NCBI GenBank assembly: GCA_902623735.1
Contig: CACNUU010000004.1
Coordinates: 1 to 64,000, forward strand
DNA: 64,000 nucleotides
Reading direction: 5' to 3'
From: an uncultured Pelagibacteraceae bacterium
GTDB lineage: Bacteria > Pseudomonadota > Alphaproteobacteria > Pelagibacterales > Pelagibacteraceae
Made by a program: the position numbers and the translations under genes. Below are positions 19,058-28,002 of the stretch, in pieces (positions within the stretch are counted from its first letter, which is position 1; each line of letters begins with the position of its first letter). Under the pieces are notes generated by a model. It was not told where the DNA came from. It ran no database searches and was given only the letters and a program-made list of their open reading frames with translations.

Positions 19058-19882
19058 ATGACTAATACTTATCAAATATACCTTATTTCTGACTCTACCG
19101 GAGAAACCTTAGATAGAATTTTTATAGCCATTAAAGCTCAATTTAAAAATATAGATTATAAAGTTCATACCTGTTCTTTTACTAGAACAGAAAATCAAAT
19201 TCTAACCATTCTTTCAGAAGCAGAAAAAAATTCCAACGCAATAATTTTGTATTCTATAGTTGATAGTAATTTGGCAAAATACCTTGCACATATCAGTAAC
19301 GAAAAAAAGATACCGTGTTTTGGAGTTTTAGGAGATTTAATCTTGAGTTTTTCAAAGCTACTTAATCAAAAGGCTTCACATGAACCAAGTGGCCAATATA
19401 AATTAAATGATGATTATTATAAAAGAATTGAAGCAATTCAATTTACAATGAATCATGATGATGGAAATTTAATTAAAGAAATTAAAAAATCTGACATAGT
19501 TTTGTTGGGTGTAAGCAGAACGAGCAAAACACCAACCTCAATTTATTTAGCAAACAAAGGTTTTAAAACATCAAATATTCCATTAATTAACAAAAATTCA
19601 ATTCCAAAAATTTTAAAGGAGGATCCTAAAATTACATGCGTAGTTGGTTTAAACACTGAACCAGAAAGACTTGTGGATATAAGAAAAAATAGAATGAATT
19701 CACTAAAAGAGACTGAAAATAAGACTTATGTTGATCTAGAAAGAATTAAAAAAGAAGTAAATGAAGCTAAAAATACTTTCAAAAAATATGGATGGCCAAT
19801 AATCGATGTGACCAGGAAGTCAGTAGAGGAAACTGCCGCCTCAGTAATCAAAATATACGAAATTTATAGACAGAATGGTTAA
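19058..19882 (+). CDS. ppsR: Pyruvate, phosphate dikinase regulatory protein (DUF299 kinase/pyrophosphorylase)
   Basis: 274 residues, the normal length. The start YLISDSTGETLDRI and the nucleotide loop GVSRTSKTPTS (151-161) are family signatures. YLANKGFKTSNIPL and GWPIIDVTRKSVEETA follow. The family phosphorylates or dephosphorylates pyruvate phosphate dikinase or PEP synthase and so switches gluconeogenic flux. It is the homologue of the Rickettsia gene RP001 that borders the replication origin. It overlaps maf by 8 bases. Confidence 0.93.
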   Translation: MTNTYQIYLISDSTGETLDRIFIAIKAQFKNIDYKVHTCSFTRTENQILTILSEAEKNSNAIILYSIVDSNLAKYLAHISNEKKIPCFGVLGDLILSFSKLLNQKASHEPSGQYKLNDDYYKRIEAIQFTMNHDDGNLIKEIKKSDIVLLGVSRTSKTPTSIYLANKGFKTSNIPLINKNSIPKILKEDPKITCVVGLNTEPERLVDIRKNRMNSLKETENKTYVDLERIKKEVNEAKNTFKKYGWPIIDVTRKSVEETAASVIKIYEIYRQNG

Positions 19883-20459
19883 TTTAATTCTTGCATCAAA
19901 AAGTAAGGTTAGAAAAGAAATACTTCAAAAAAATAATATATCGGTGAGTGTTGAACCTTCTAATGTTGATGAAGATATCGTAAAAAAATCTTTATTAAAA
20001 GAAAATGCAACTCCAGAAATTATTTCAAAAAATTTGGCTGAACTTAAAGCTAATAAAATTAGTTCTAAAAACTTGAATTCGTTAGTATTAGGAGCTGATA
20101 GTGTTATAGATCTTAATGGTGAATTAATATCAAAACCAATAAATAGGGATAATGCTTTTGATATTTTAAAAAAGCTTAATAATAAAAAACATTATTTGAT
20201 CAGTTCAGTTTGTATATCAAAAGATGGATCTATGATATGGAATTATACAGATAAAGCAATTTTAACAATGAAAAATATGACTGATCAAGAACTTAAAAGA
20301 TATTTGTCTAAAATTACAGATGACGCTCTTTATGCGTATAATGTTTATCAAATTGAAGGAGAGGGAAGAAATTTATTTTCCAAAATAGAGGGTGATGAGG
20401 ATACAATTATGGGATTACCAATAAAAAAAATAAAAGAATATCTCAAAAATTATCAATGA
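19875..20459 (+). CDS. maf: Maf-family nucleoside triphosphate pyrophosphatase
   Basis: 194 residues. ILASKSKVRKEIL near the N-terminus is the signature phosphate-binding loop. LVLGADSVIDLNGELISKP carries the catalytic Asp. YNVYQIEGEGRNLFSKIEGD ends the domain. Family members hydrolyse non-canonical or pyrimidine nucleoside triphosphates to monophosphates. It lies in the origin-proximal ppsR-maf-aroE-coaE-dnaQ run and overlaps aroE by 4 bases. Confidence 0.93.
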   Translation: MVNLILASKSKVRKEILQKNNISVSVEPSNVDEDIVKKSLLKENATPEIISKNLAELKANKISSKNLNSLVLGADSVIDLNGELISKPINRDNAFDILKKLNNKKHYLISSVCISKDGSMIWNYTDKAILTMKNMTDQELKRYLSKITDDALYAYNVYQIEGEGRNLFSKIEGDEDTIMGLPIKKIKEYLKNYQ

Positions 20460-21250
20460 AAAAATATTTAGTAATTGGCAACCCCATTAAACATTCATTG
20501 TCACCTAAGCTACATAATTTTTGGATGAAGGAAAATAATATTAATGCAAATTATGAAAAAAAAATAATGAATAATGATGAATTAAAAAATTTAATTTTAA
20601 AAGTAAAAAATGAAGAAATTAATGGAATAAATGTTACTGTGCCATTTAAAAAAACTATAATACCATTTATTGATATCTTAAGTGATGAAGCACAGAAAAC
20701 CCAATCTGTTAATACAGTCTATTTACATAACGGTAAAACAGTAGGCCACAACACTGATATAGATGGATTTATGATGAGCGTTAAAAATTCAAAATTCAAT
20801 ATTGATGGTAAAAAAATTTTCATACTTGGAGCGGGCGGGGTAGTATCATCACTGGTATATGCTCTAAAAAAAATGAAAGCATCTAATGTTATTATTAGCA
20901 ATAGAACACAAACAAAAGCCGAAGATTTAAAAAATTTATTTAATGATATTGAGGTTTTAAAATGGGGAAATATTCCTAACTTTGATATGATAATAAATGC
21001 GACGAGTTTAGGTTTAGATCCAAAAGATAGGATAGATTTAGATTTTTCTATGGTTGGAAAAGACAAATTTTTTTATGATGTAATTTATAATCCTATACAA
21101 ACCAATTTTCTTAAAGAAGGTGAAAAATTAGGACATAAAACAGAGAATGGTAAAATGATGTTTATTTATCAAGCGTCCCTATCTTTTAAGGTTTGGCACG
21201 GAATTCAGCCTCAAATAAACAAGGAGACAATTAATCTTTTAGATCAATGA
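20456..21250 (+). CDS. aroE: Shikimate dehydrogenase (NADP)
   Basis: 264 residues. The substrate-binding start is GNPIKHSLSPKLHN. The catalytic Lys is in NVTVPFK, NTDIDGF supplies the partner Asp, and the Rossmann loop is ILGAGGVVSSLVYAL with the NADP-type NRTQTKA. It reduces 3-dehydroshikimate to shikimate in aromatic amino-acid synthesis. It overlaps maf and coaE by 4 bases each. Confidence 0.96.
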   Translation: MKKYLVIGNPIKHSLSPKLHNFWMKENNINANYEKKIMNNDELKNLILKVKNEEINGINVTVPFKKTIIPFIDILSDEAQKTQSVNTVYLHNGKTVGHNTDIDGFMMSVKNSKFNIDGKKIFILGAGGVVSSLVYALKKMKASNVIISNRTQTKAEDLKNLFNDIEVLKWGNIPNFDMIINATSLGLDPKDRIDLDFSMVGKDKFFYDVIYNPIQTNFLKEGEKLGHKTENGKMMFIYQASLSFKVWHGIQPQINKETINLLDQ

Positions 21251-21816
21251 GAAGAATAGGTATCTTGGGAGATATAGGATCTGGAAAAAGCTTTGCAGCT
21301 AAGCAATTCGGTTATCCTATTTTCAACGCTGATCATGAAGTTCATGAACTGTACAAAAAAAACATTAAGGTTTTCAATAAATTAAAAAAAATTTTACCAG
21401 ACTTTATAAACTCTTTTCCTGTAGACAGGATTGAGATCTCAAAGGCTATATTAGCTGACAAAAATAATTTGAAAAAGATCATAAAAATTATTCATTGGGA
21501 AGTTAGAAAAAAAATGAATATTTTTTTAAAAAAGAATAAGAGAAAAAAATTTGTGATTTTAGATATACCTCTTTTATTAGAAAATAAGATTAATAAAAAA
21601 GGCGATATATTAATTTTTATTCAAGCACATAAAAAAGATATTTTAAAAAGATTAAAAAAAAGAAAAAATTTTAACTTAAAATTAACAAAAAAATTTAGAG
21701 ACATTCAACTGCCACTTGTTTATAAAAAAAAAAAATCAAATTTTATTATTAAAAATGATTTTACTGCTAGAAAATTGAAAAAATATGCTAAAAGTATATT
21801 AAATAAAATTCAATGA
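21247..21816 (+). CDS. coaE: Dephospho-CoA kinase
   Basis: 189 residues. The P-loop GDIGSGKS is at 7-14, followed by YPIFNADHEVHELY and ILDIPLLLENKI. It phosphorylates dephospho-CoA, the last step of CoA synthesis. The C-terminal half is very rich in Lys (runs of AAA codons). It overlaps dnaQ and aroE by 4 bases each. Confidence 0.94.
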   Translation: MRRIGILGDIGSGKSFAAKQFGYPIFNADHEVHELYKKNIKVFNKLKKILPDFINSFPVDRIEISKAILADKNNLKKIIKIIHWEVRKKMNIFLKKNKRKKFVILDIPLLLENKINKKGDILIFIQAHKKDILKRLKKRKNFNLKLTKKFRDIQLPLVYKKKKSNFIIKNDFTARKLKKYAKSILNKIQ

Positions 21817-22478
21817 AAGAAGTGGTATTAGATACTGAAACAACAGGACTTTCAACGAAGGAAGGTCATCGTCTTGTTGAAATTGGTTGCTTAGAATTAG
21901 AAAATTTAATTCCAACAGGTGAAAAATTTCATTGTTATCTTAACCCTGAAAGAAAAGTTTCTGAAAGCGCATTTAAAGTCCATGGATACACAGACCAATT
22001 TTTATCTAATCAGAAAAAATTTACAGACATTGTTGAAGAATTTATAAAATTTATTGAGAATAAAAGACTCATAATTCATAATGCAGAATTTGATCTTTCA
22101 CATATAAATAATGAGCTCAAAATTTTAGGAAAAAAAAATATAACTAACGATGTAGTTGATACGTTGGCTTTAGCAAGAGATAAATTTCCTGGCTCATCAA
22201 TAAGCCTTGATGCTCTGTGTAAACGATACAGAATTGATAATTCAAAAAGAACTAAACATACAGCTCTTATCGATTGTGATTTACTAACAAAAGTTTACAT
22301 AAATTTGATTGACCAAAAAGAACCTAAATTAAACTTTCAAAATTTTGATATTGAAGAAATTAGTAAAGACATTGGAAAAAGCGCATATTATAAAAAAATT
22401 GTTGATATCTCAGAAACTGAGCTAAAGGCTCATAAGAATTATTTAAAATCAGATCTCAAAAAAAATTTTTTTAATTAA
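21813..22478 (+). CDS. dnaQ: DNA polymerase III epsilon subunit (3'-5' proofreading exonuclease)
   Basis: 221 residues. Exo I VLDTETTGLS (Asp7, Glu9), Exo II HNAEFDLSHIN and Exo III HTALIDCDLL are all present, so the DnaQ-type nuclease site is intact. The tail (after residue 175) would contact the alpha subunit. It is the last gene of the origin-side operon and overlaps the 3' end of convergent secB by 8 bases. Confidence 0.95.
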   Translation: MKEVVLDTETTGLSTKEGHRLVEIGCLELENLIPTGEKFHCYLNPERKVSESAFKVHGYTDQFLSNQKKFTDIVEEFIKFIENKRLIIHNAEFDLSHINNELKILGKKNITNDVVDTLALARDKFPGSSISLDALCKRYRIDNSKRTKHTALIDCDLLTKVYINLIDQKEPKLNFQNFDIEEISKDIGKSAYYKKIVDISETELKAHKNYLKSDLKKNFFN

Positions 22479-22899
22479 ATCTCTCATTATATAATTTGTT
22501 AAAATCAACTTTTTTTTCAAGCTTTATATTCGGATGTCCAGAGTTGTGTACTAAGCTTAAAAAAGTTTTTTCAAGATCAGGGTAAATTGCAGTTGGTACA
22601 TCACACAGAATAATCCTCTCCAAGTCTTTCTTTTCTTTAATATCTTCATTTACTCTAATTATTGTCGAATAAACAATTTCGTAGTAAGATTTTTTTTCAT
22701 TTGGCTCTTTATCCTCAAATTTTAAGGTTGTGTTTACTTCTATTAATTTATTCTTAAGAGCTTTTGATGTAATATCAATATTAAGTTGATATTTTGAAAT
22801 ATTATCTTTTACGAATAAGAATGTTTCAATATCTGGTGTTTCACTTGAAACATCTTTTATATATTTTGCTAAAATCTTAAATTTTTCTGTCATGATCAT
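22471..22899 (-). CDS. secB: Protein-export chaperone SecB
   Basis: 142 residues, standard size. The N-terminal KYIKDVSSETPDIETF corresponds to the conserved KDLSFENP-type segment. Central strands (YYEIVYSTIIRVN) and GHPNIKLEKKVDFNKLY near the end complete the fold. SecB keeps preproteins unfolded and hands them to SecA. The codons for DVSSET form a near-perfect parS site, annotated separately. It overlaps fxsA by 23 bases. Confidence 0.9.
   Translation of the reverse strand: MIMTEKFKILAKYIKDVSSETPDIETFLFVKDNISKYQLNIDITSKALKNKLIEVNTTLKFEDKEPNEKKSYYEIVYSTIIRVNEDIKEKKDLERIILCDVPTAIYPDLEKTFLSLVHNSGHPNIKLEKKVDFNKLYNERFN
22837..22852. promoter_or_regulatory. parS: Second parS-like site inside secB
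   Basis: TGTTTCACTTGAAACA differs from the parS consensus only at one central base (CACTTG instead of CACGTG). It lies about 3.8 kb to the right of the predicted origin, opposite the parS in rsmG. The changed central base may weaken ParB binding. Confidence 0.55.
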
Positions 22900-23308
22900 C
22901 TTCTATATCTTCAAATTCACCGTCAATAAATTGATTTTTTTCTTGTTGATTTTTTTTATTTGCGAACTTTTTAGAAAATTTTTTTAATATAAAACTTCTT
23001 GTTATTGGAAAAATGAAGAGAAACCCTAAAACATCAGTTGCAAATCCAGGAATTATTAAAAGTAAAGCTGCAAATGCAATCGCTGCACCGGATATTAATT
23101 CATAAGCTGGTATTTCATTTTTGATTAATTGAGAAAACCCAGATCGCAAAGTATTAAGGCCCTCATATCTAGCATAAAATACTCCTAAAATTGCAGTTAT
23201 AAATATTAACAATATTGTGTTTAAGGCTCCAATTTGAGATCCAACTTTAATGAATAAATAAATTTCAATAATTGGCACTAAAATAATTGATAAAAGCACT
23301 GTGTTCAT
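22877..23308 (-). CDS. fxsA: FxsA family membrane protein
   Basis: 143 residues with three to four hydrophobic helices. LVPIIEIYLFIKVGSQIG and YARYEGLNTLRSG match FxsA, and LLIIPGFATDVLGFLFIFPITR is its most conserved block. The charged tail is cytosolic. In E. coli FxsA (suppressor of F exclusion) counters phage exclusion; its normal role is unclear. Position next to secB and the Tim44 gene is typical of alphaproteobacteria. Confidence 0.88.
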   Translation of the reverse strand: MNTVLLSIILVPIIEIYLFIKVGSQIGALNTILLIFITAILGVFYARYEGLNTLRSGFSQLIKNEIPAYELISGAAIAFAALLLIIPGFATDVLGFLFIFPITRSFILKKFSKKFANKKNQQEKNQFIDGEFEDIEDDHDRKI

Positions 23309-23365
23309 TTGTCTTTAATGTAATTGTTGGTTGAAATTATTCAACATAGTAATTACAATTAGGTC

Positions 23366-23962
23366 ATGAATTATAGTTTTGAATATATTGATATTATTCT
23401 TTTAGCAATGATTGCTGGCTTCATTTTTTTAAGATTGAGAGGCATTTTGGGTAAAAGATCAGGCTTTGAGGGTAAAGGTGCACCACAATTTGAAGAGATT
23501 TTGAAAAATGTACAAAATGAGCAGAATCCAAAGCAAAAAGAAACTTTTGATGAAAATGCCCAAAAAGATTTTATTAAAGGAGCGAAAATTGCCTATGAAA
23601 CAATTATAACTGATTTTAGTGATAGTGATAATAAATTGATAGCGAGCAAACCACTACTAAGTAAAAAAATTTATGATCAGTTTAATCAAGCTCTTCAAGA
23701 TAGAAAAAAAAGAGGTCATTTTGCTGAGATAACTTTTATTGGAGTAAATTCAGCGAATATTAAAGAACATAAAAAAATAAATAGTATTTTACAAGTCACA
23801 GTAAATTTTGTTGGAGAAGTGATTACTTGTATAAGAGATAAAGATAAAAAAATTATTTCAGGGAATCCAGAAAAGATAAAAAAAATATATGATACATGGA
23901 TCTTTTCGAGAGATATAAAATCAAATAATCCTAACTGGCAATTAGTTGAAACCATTAATTAA
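23366..23962 (+). CDS. Tim44-like domain membrane protein (TimA)
   Basis: 198 residues. One N-terminal membrane helix (IDIILLAMIAGFIFLRLRGILGKRSG, with the typical LRSVLGRRTG-like exit) is followed by a Tim44/MRPL45-type domain. That domain covers KGAKIAYETIITDF, ITFIGVNSANI and DTWIFSRDIKSNNPNWQLVET. Bacterial members are inner-membrane proteins related to the mitochondrial import motor subunit; their bacterial role is unclear. It is followed at once by smr. The murein transglycosylase mltA usually found between them in relatives is absent. Confidence 0.87.
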   Translation: MNYSFEYIDIILLAMIAGFIFLRLRGILGKRSGFEGKGAPQFEEILKNVQNEQNPKQKETFDENAQKDFIKGAKIAYETIITDFSDSDNKLIASKPLLSKKIYDQFNQALQDRKKRGHFAEITFIGVNSANIKEHKKINSILQVTVNFVGEVITCIRDKDKKIISGNPEKIKKIYDTWIFSRDIKSNNPNWQLVETIN

Positions 23963-24376
23963 TTGAACAGTAAAATTTCAGATAAAGATAAAAAAGATTG
24001 GGAAAACTTTTTATCTAGCAAAGATCATATTTTTGATAAAGATAAAAAAAATGATAAAGAAAATACAAGAGAAATTTTCTCATTTGATCTACACGGATAC
24101 TCGTTAGCTGAGGCTAATAACAAAGTTGAGGATATTATTAACAAGTGTTACCAAAAAAACGTATATAAAATTATTTTAGTTACTGGTAAAGGCCTACACT
24201 CAAAAAATGAAAAAAATCCTTATGTTTCAAAAGAATTAGGAATATTAAAGCATTCAGTTCCAAATTATATTAGAAACAATAAAGAATTAATGAAGCTAAT
24301 TCTTAGGATTGAGGACGCCTCAATTGAAGATGGTGGAAGCGGAGCTCACTACATATATCTAAAGAAAAAATTATAG
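23963..24376 (+). CDS. Smr domain protein
   Basis: 137 residues, TTG start immediately after the upstream stop. [12 protein letters not shown] carries the LDLHG-type Smr motif. [11 protein letters not shown] is the second signature (TGKG), and the region ends with [13 protein letters not shown], the usual C-terminal G-x-G-A block. Smr domains are nucleic-acid nicking or RNA-cleaving modules. The gene overlaps convergent hslU by 6 bases. Confidence 0.9.
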   Translation: MNSKISDKDKKDWENFLSSKDHIFDKDKKNDKENTREIFSFDLHGYSLAEANNKVEDIINKCYQKNVYKIILVTGKGLHSKNEKNPYVSKELGILKHSVPNYIRNNKELMKLILRIEDASIEDGGSGAHYIYLKKKL

Positions 24377-25744
24377 AATAAATTTCGATAAATCAGTATC
24401 TTTTACTAAATTGTCTAAATTTTTACTTATATAATCTTTATTAATAACTATTTTTTCTCCAGATCTGTCTGTTGCAGTAAAACTTATTTCATCAAGAATT
24501 TTTTCGATTATTGTATGAAGCCTTCTTGCTCCAATGTTTTCAACTGTTGAATTTACTTCTGAAGCGATATTAGCAATTGCATCAATACCATCTTCAGAAA
24601 ACTCTAGTTCAACATTCTCAGTTTTTAACAGAGCAATATATTGTTTAATTAAACTGTAATCTGGTTCTTTTAAAATTCTTTTGAAATCTTCGCTAGTTAA
24701 TGCTTCTAATTCAACTCTTATCGGTAATCTTCCTTGTAATTCTGGTAACAAATCTGATGGTTTAGCTAATTGAAATGCACCAGAAGCAATAAATAAAATA
24801 TGATCAGTTTTAATTGGACCATATTTGGTATTAACTGTTGTTCCCTCAATCAGAGGAAGCAGATCTCTTTGAACACCTTCCCTTGAAACATCACCACCAA
24901 CTCTATCTGTTCTACCTGAAATTTTATCTATCTCATCTAAAAATACTATACCGTTGTTTTCAGTCGAAACTTTTGCAGCTTTAATAATTTTATCCTGCTC
25001 GATTAATTTATCAGACTCATCATTTAGTAAAATCTCGTGAGATTCTTTTACAGTCATTTTTTTCTTTTTTTCTTTAGCACCCATAGATTTGCCAAGCATT
25101 TCACCAATATTAATCATTCCTACATTAGCGCCTGGCATTCCAGGTATCTCAAATGATGTACCGCTATTTCCTGCATTGCTAACAGCAATTTCTATTTCAT
25201 TATCATCTAAGTCACCATTTCTCAGCCTTTGCCTAAAACTCTCTCTTGTAGCTGCACTTGCTTTTTTTCCAACTAAAGCATCTAAAACCTTTTCTTCTGC
25301 AAGTTTCTGGGCTTTTGCTTTTACTTCTTTTCTTTTCTTAATTTTTTCCATTGAAATAGCAATTTCGACTAGATCTCTTACTATTTGCTCTACATCTCTT
25401 CCAACGTAACCTACTTCAGTAAATCTTGTAGCTTCAACTTTTACAAATGGAGCTTCAGCTAATTTCGACAATCTCCTCGATATTTCAGTTTTACCGACAC
25501 CAGTTGGACCAATCATTAATATATTTTTTGGTAAAACTTCATTTTTCATTTCACCCTTAAGGGCTTGCCTTCTCCATCTATTTCTTAAAGCTACAGCAAC
25601 AGCCCTTTTTGCTTTGTTTTGACCAACTACAAATCTATCTAATTCAGAGACAATCTCTCTTGGTGAAAGAGAACTTCCTAAAAAAGTTTCTTTTGATTTA
25701 TCTTTATCCTTTGGATGTAGTTGAGTTACGTTAGATTTATCCAT
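24371..25744 (-). CDS. hslU: ATP-dependent protease ATPase subunit HslU (ClpY)
   Basis: 457 residues. [30 protein letters not shown] opens the AAA+ module. Walker [10 protein letters not shown] is at 79-87, the I domain spans about 110-250, and Walker B is [10 protein letters not shown]. The C-terminal DLSKFIL is the tail that inserts into HslV. It unfolds substrates for HslV. Its start overlaps the hslV stop by one base. Confidence 0.97.
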   Translation of the reverse strand: MDKSNVTQLHPKDKDKSKETFLGSSLSPREIVSELDRFVVGQNKAKRAVAVALRNRWRRQALKGEMKNEVLPKNILMIGPTGVGKTEISRRLSKLAEAPFVKVEATRFTEVGYVGRDVEQIVRDLVEIAISMEKIKKRKEVKAKAQKLAEEKVLDALVGKKASAATRESFRQRLRNGDLDDNEIEIAVSNAGNSGTSFEIPGMPGANVGMINIGEMLGKSMGAKEKKKKMTVKESHEILLNDESDKLIEQDKIIKAAKVSTENNGIVFLDEIDKISGRTDRVGGDVSREGVQRDLLPLIEGTTVNTKYGPIKTDHILFIASGAFQLAKPSDLLPELQGRLPIRVELEALTSEDFKRILKEPDYSLIKQYIALLKTENVELEFSEDGIDAIANIASEVNSTVENIGARRLHTIIEKILDEISFTATDRSGEKIVINKDYISKNLDNLVKDTDLSKFIL

Positions 25745-26259
25745 TATATTTTTTCAATTTTAACATTATTATTTGTAAATACACATATTTCAGCTGCAAC
25801 TTCTATAGCTTTTTTTGCAAGTTCTTCAGCGTTCATTTCTGTTCCCATCAATACTTTGCCCGCAGCTAATGCATAGTTGCCACCTGAGCCAATACCAATT
25901 ACGTCACCTTCAGGCTCAAGAACATCTCCTGTACCAGAGATGATATAACTGTTATCTTTATCACCTACAGCCATTAAAGCTTCAAGTCTTCTTAAATATT
26001 TGTCTGTTCTCCAATCTTTTGCTAATTCAACCGCTGCTCTTGATAAATTACCAGCGTGCTTTTCTAATTTTGCCTCTAGTCTCTCGAATAACGTAAGTGC
26101 ATCAGCTGTTGATCCAGCGAATCCAGCAACTACACCTCTTTTTTCAATTTTTCTAACTTTTGAAGCAGTACTTTTAACAACAGTGTTACCCATGCTAACC
26201 TGGCCATCTCCTGCTACGACTACTTCTTTATTTTTTCTTACTAAAACAATTGTTGTCAT
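25744..26259 (-). CDS. hslV: ATP-dependent protease peptidase subunit HslV (ClpQ)
   Basis: 171 residues. The chain begins [11 protein letters not shown]. After Met removal Thr2 is the N-terminal nucleophile, which fixes this start codon. [31 protein letters not shown] and [13 protein letters not shown] are diagnostic of this proteasome-like peptidase. It forms a complex with HslU. No Shine-Dalgarno precedes the ATG; a heat-shock-like promoter ends almost at the start codon (see the regulatory entry). Confidence 0.97.
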   Translation of the reverse strand: MTTIVLVRKNKEVVVAGDGQVSMGNTVVKSTASKVRKIEKRGVVAGFAGSTADALTLFERLEAKLEKHAGNLSRAAVELAKDWRTDKYLRRLEALMAVGDKDNSYIISGTGDVLEPEGDVIGIGSGGNYALAAGKVLMGTEMNAEELAKKAIEVAAEICVFTNNNVKIEKI

Positions 26260-26350
26260 AGCTTATAAATGGATACTAATTTCAAGAGTTCAAGCCCAGG
26301 TTTAGTATTATTGCCATAATTGAATAATATATGTATACCTGTTTTTAATT
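26260..26350. promoter_or_regulatory. Divergent promoters: sigma-32-like for hslVU, sigma-70-like for hisB
   Basis: On the plus strand TTGCCA (26311-26316), a 17-bp spacer and TATACC (26334-26339) make a good housekeeping promoter for the his operon, with a very short leader before ATG 26351. On the minus strand CTTGAA (26294 to 26289) is followed after 14 bases by ATCCATTTA (26274 to 26266). This resembles the sigma-32 consensus CTTGAA / CCCCATNTA. It would start the message at or next to the hslV ATG. Confidence 0.5.
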
Positions 26351-26941
26351 ATGAAGCGTAAAGGTAAGATAAGTAGAAAAACGAAAGAAACTAGCATTAG
26401 TGTTGATTTAAATATTGATGGAAAAGGCAAATATAAAATTGATACTGGAATTGGTTTTTTAAATCATATGCTAGAGCAGCTATCAAAACATTCTTCAATT
26501 GATATAAACATTAAAGCTAAGGGAGATACTCATATCGACTTGCACCATACAACTGAAGACACTGGAATTGCTATCGGCGAGGCTCTAAAAAAAGCTTTAA
26601 AAAAATCTGTTGGTATTAGAAGGTACGCTCACGCGATGATACCTATGGATGAAACTTTATCACGTGTTGCAATTGATATATCAAATAGACCATATTTGAT
26701 TTGGAAAGTTAACCTTAAAGTTGAAAAACTTGGAGAGATGGATACAGAACTCTTTAAAGAGTGGTTTCAAGCTTTCTCTCAAGCAGCAGGTATTACATTG
26801 CACGTTGAAAATATTTATGGTGATAATAGTCACCACATTATTGAGTCTTGCTTTAAAGGATTGGCAAGATCATTAAGAACTGCATTAGAGATAGACCCTA
26901 GGAATAAAAAAACAATTCCATCTACAAAAGGTTCTTTATAA
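26351..26941 (+). CDS. hisB: Imidazoleglycerol-phosphate dehydratase
   Basis: 196 residues, the monofunctional form (no phosphatase domain). Metal-binding blocks are visible: [29 protein letters not shown] and later [18 protein letters not shown]. It performs the sixth step of histidine synthesis. It leads the plus-strand his cluster behind a recognisable promoter, with a 6-base gap to hisH. Confidence 0.97.
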   Translation: MKRKGKISRKTKETSISVDLNIDGKGKYKIDTGIGFLNHMLEQLSKHSSIDINIKAKGDTHIDLHHTTEDTGIAIGEALKKALKKSVGIRRYAHAMIPMDETLSRVAIDISNRPYLIWKVNLKVEKLGEMDTELFKEWFQAFSQAAGITLHVENIYGDNSHHIIESCFKGLARSLRTALEIDPRNKKTIPSTKGSL

Positions 26942-26947
26942 AATTAA

Positions 26948-27574
26948 ATGAATGTCACAATTGTTGATTATAATTCGGGCAATATAAGCTCGGTAATAAA
27001 TTCTTTTAAAGAAGTTGCTAAGGGAAAAGTAAATATTGAGGTAACTTCAGATTTAAATAAAATTAAATCAAGTGATAAACTAGTATTGCCAGGGCAAGGT
27101 TCATTTAAAAGCTGCGTAGATGCTTTAAACAAGATAAATGGTTTAACAGACACTTTGAATGAATTTGCAATAAATAACAAAAAACCTCTTCTTGGAATTT
27201 GTGTTGGTTTGCAAATGTTTGCCGATGTTGGGTATGAAGAAACAGAAACAAAAGGGTTTGGTTGGATTTCAGGTAAAGTTTCAAAAATAGATAATAAAAA
27301 TGGAAAATTTAAACTCCCGCATATTGGTTGGAATCAAATAAATATTGTTAAAGACAGCAAAATTTTTCAAGATATAGAAAATAATTTTCATATGTATTTC
27401 GTACATAGTTATGAATTTATACCAAATGATAAAAATGTAATTTCTGCTACAACAGACTACTCATCAAATATTGTTTGTTCAGTTGAAAAAGAAAATATTT
27501 TTGGGACTCAATTTCATCCAGAAAAAAGTGATAAAATTGGGTTAAAAATTATTGATAACTTTTTAAGCTTATGA
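26948..27574 (+). CDS. hisH: Imidazole glycerol phosphate synthase, glutaminase subunit
   Basis: 208 residues, class I amidotransferase. VDYNSGNISSV opens the domain, GICVGLQMF holds the nucleophilic Cys, and TQFHPEKSDKIG holds the His-x-Glu pair. It feeds ammonia to HisF. The stop overlaps the start of the GNAT gene by 4 bases. Confidence 0.96.
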   Translation: MNVTIVDYNSGNISSVINSFKEVAKGKVNIEVTSDLNKIKSSDKLVLPGQGSFKSCVDALNKINGLTDTLNEFAINNKKPLLGICVGLQMFADVGYEETETKGFGWISGKVSKIDNKNGKFKLPHIGWNQINIVKDSKIFQDIENNFHMYFVHSYEFIPNDKNVISATTDYSSNIVCSVEKENIFGTQFHPEKSDKIGLKIIDNFLSL

Positions 27575-28002
27575 TCAGAGATATAAAATTAAAAGATAAA
27601 GTAGAGTGGGAAGTTCTGTATAAGGGTTATGCAGATTTTTATAAAGTTGAAATGAACGCTAAAATCTTAAAAACTGTATGGGAATGGATACATGATAAAA
27701 ATCATGAAGTTTCAGGTTTAGCTTATGAACAAGATAATAAAATTATTGGAATAGCCCATTACAGAAAAATGCCAAGTCCATTAAGGGGTAAATATATTGG
27801 ATTTTTGGATGATTTGTATGTTGATCCAAAGTACAGAAGAAATGGAATTGGTGAAAAAATAATTAAAGAATTAAATCTTATTTCAAAAAAAAATAATTGG
27901 AATTTAGTAAGATGGATTACACGAGATGACAACATTACAGCAAAATCTTTATATGCAAAATTATCAAAAAAAACGAACTGGGAAGTTTTCGAGTTATCAT
28001 GA
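27571..28002 (+). CDS. GNAT-family N-acetyltransferase embedded in the his operon
   Basis: 143 residues. GNAT motif A is clear: YVDPKYRRNGIGEKIIKEL, with the R-x-x-G-x-G acetyl-CoA loop. Downstream WITRDDNITAKSLYAKL is motif B. The substrate is unknown. The gene overlaps hisH and hisA by 4 bases each, so it is translationally coupled into the operon. This suggests a role tied to histidine metabolism or simple co-expression; nothing in the sequence decides between them. Confidence 0.85.
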   Translation: MIRDIKLKDKVEWEVLYKGYADFYKVEMNAKILKTVWEWIHDKNHEVSGLAYEQDNKIIGIAHYRKMPSPLRGKYIGFLDDLYVDPKYRRNGIGEKIIKELNLISKKNNWNLVRWITRDDNITAKSLYAKLSKKTNWEVFELS

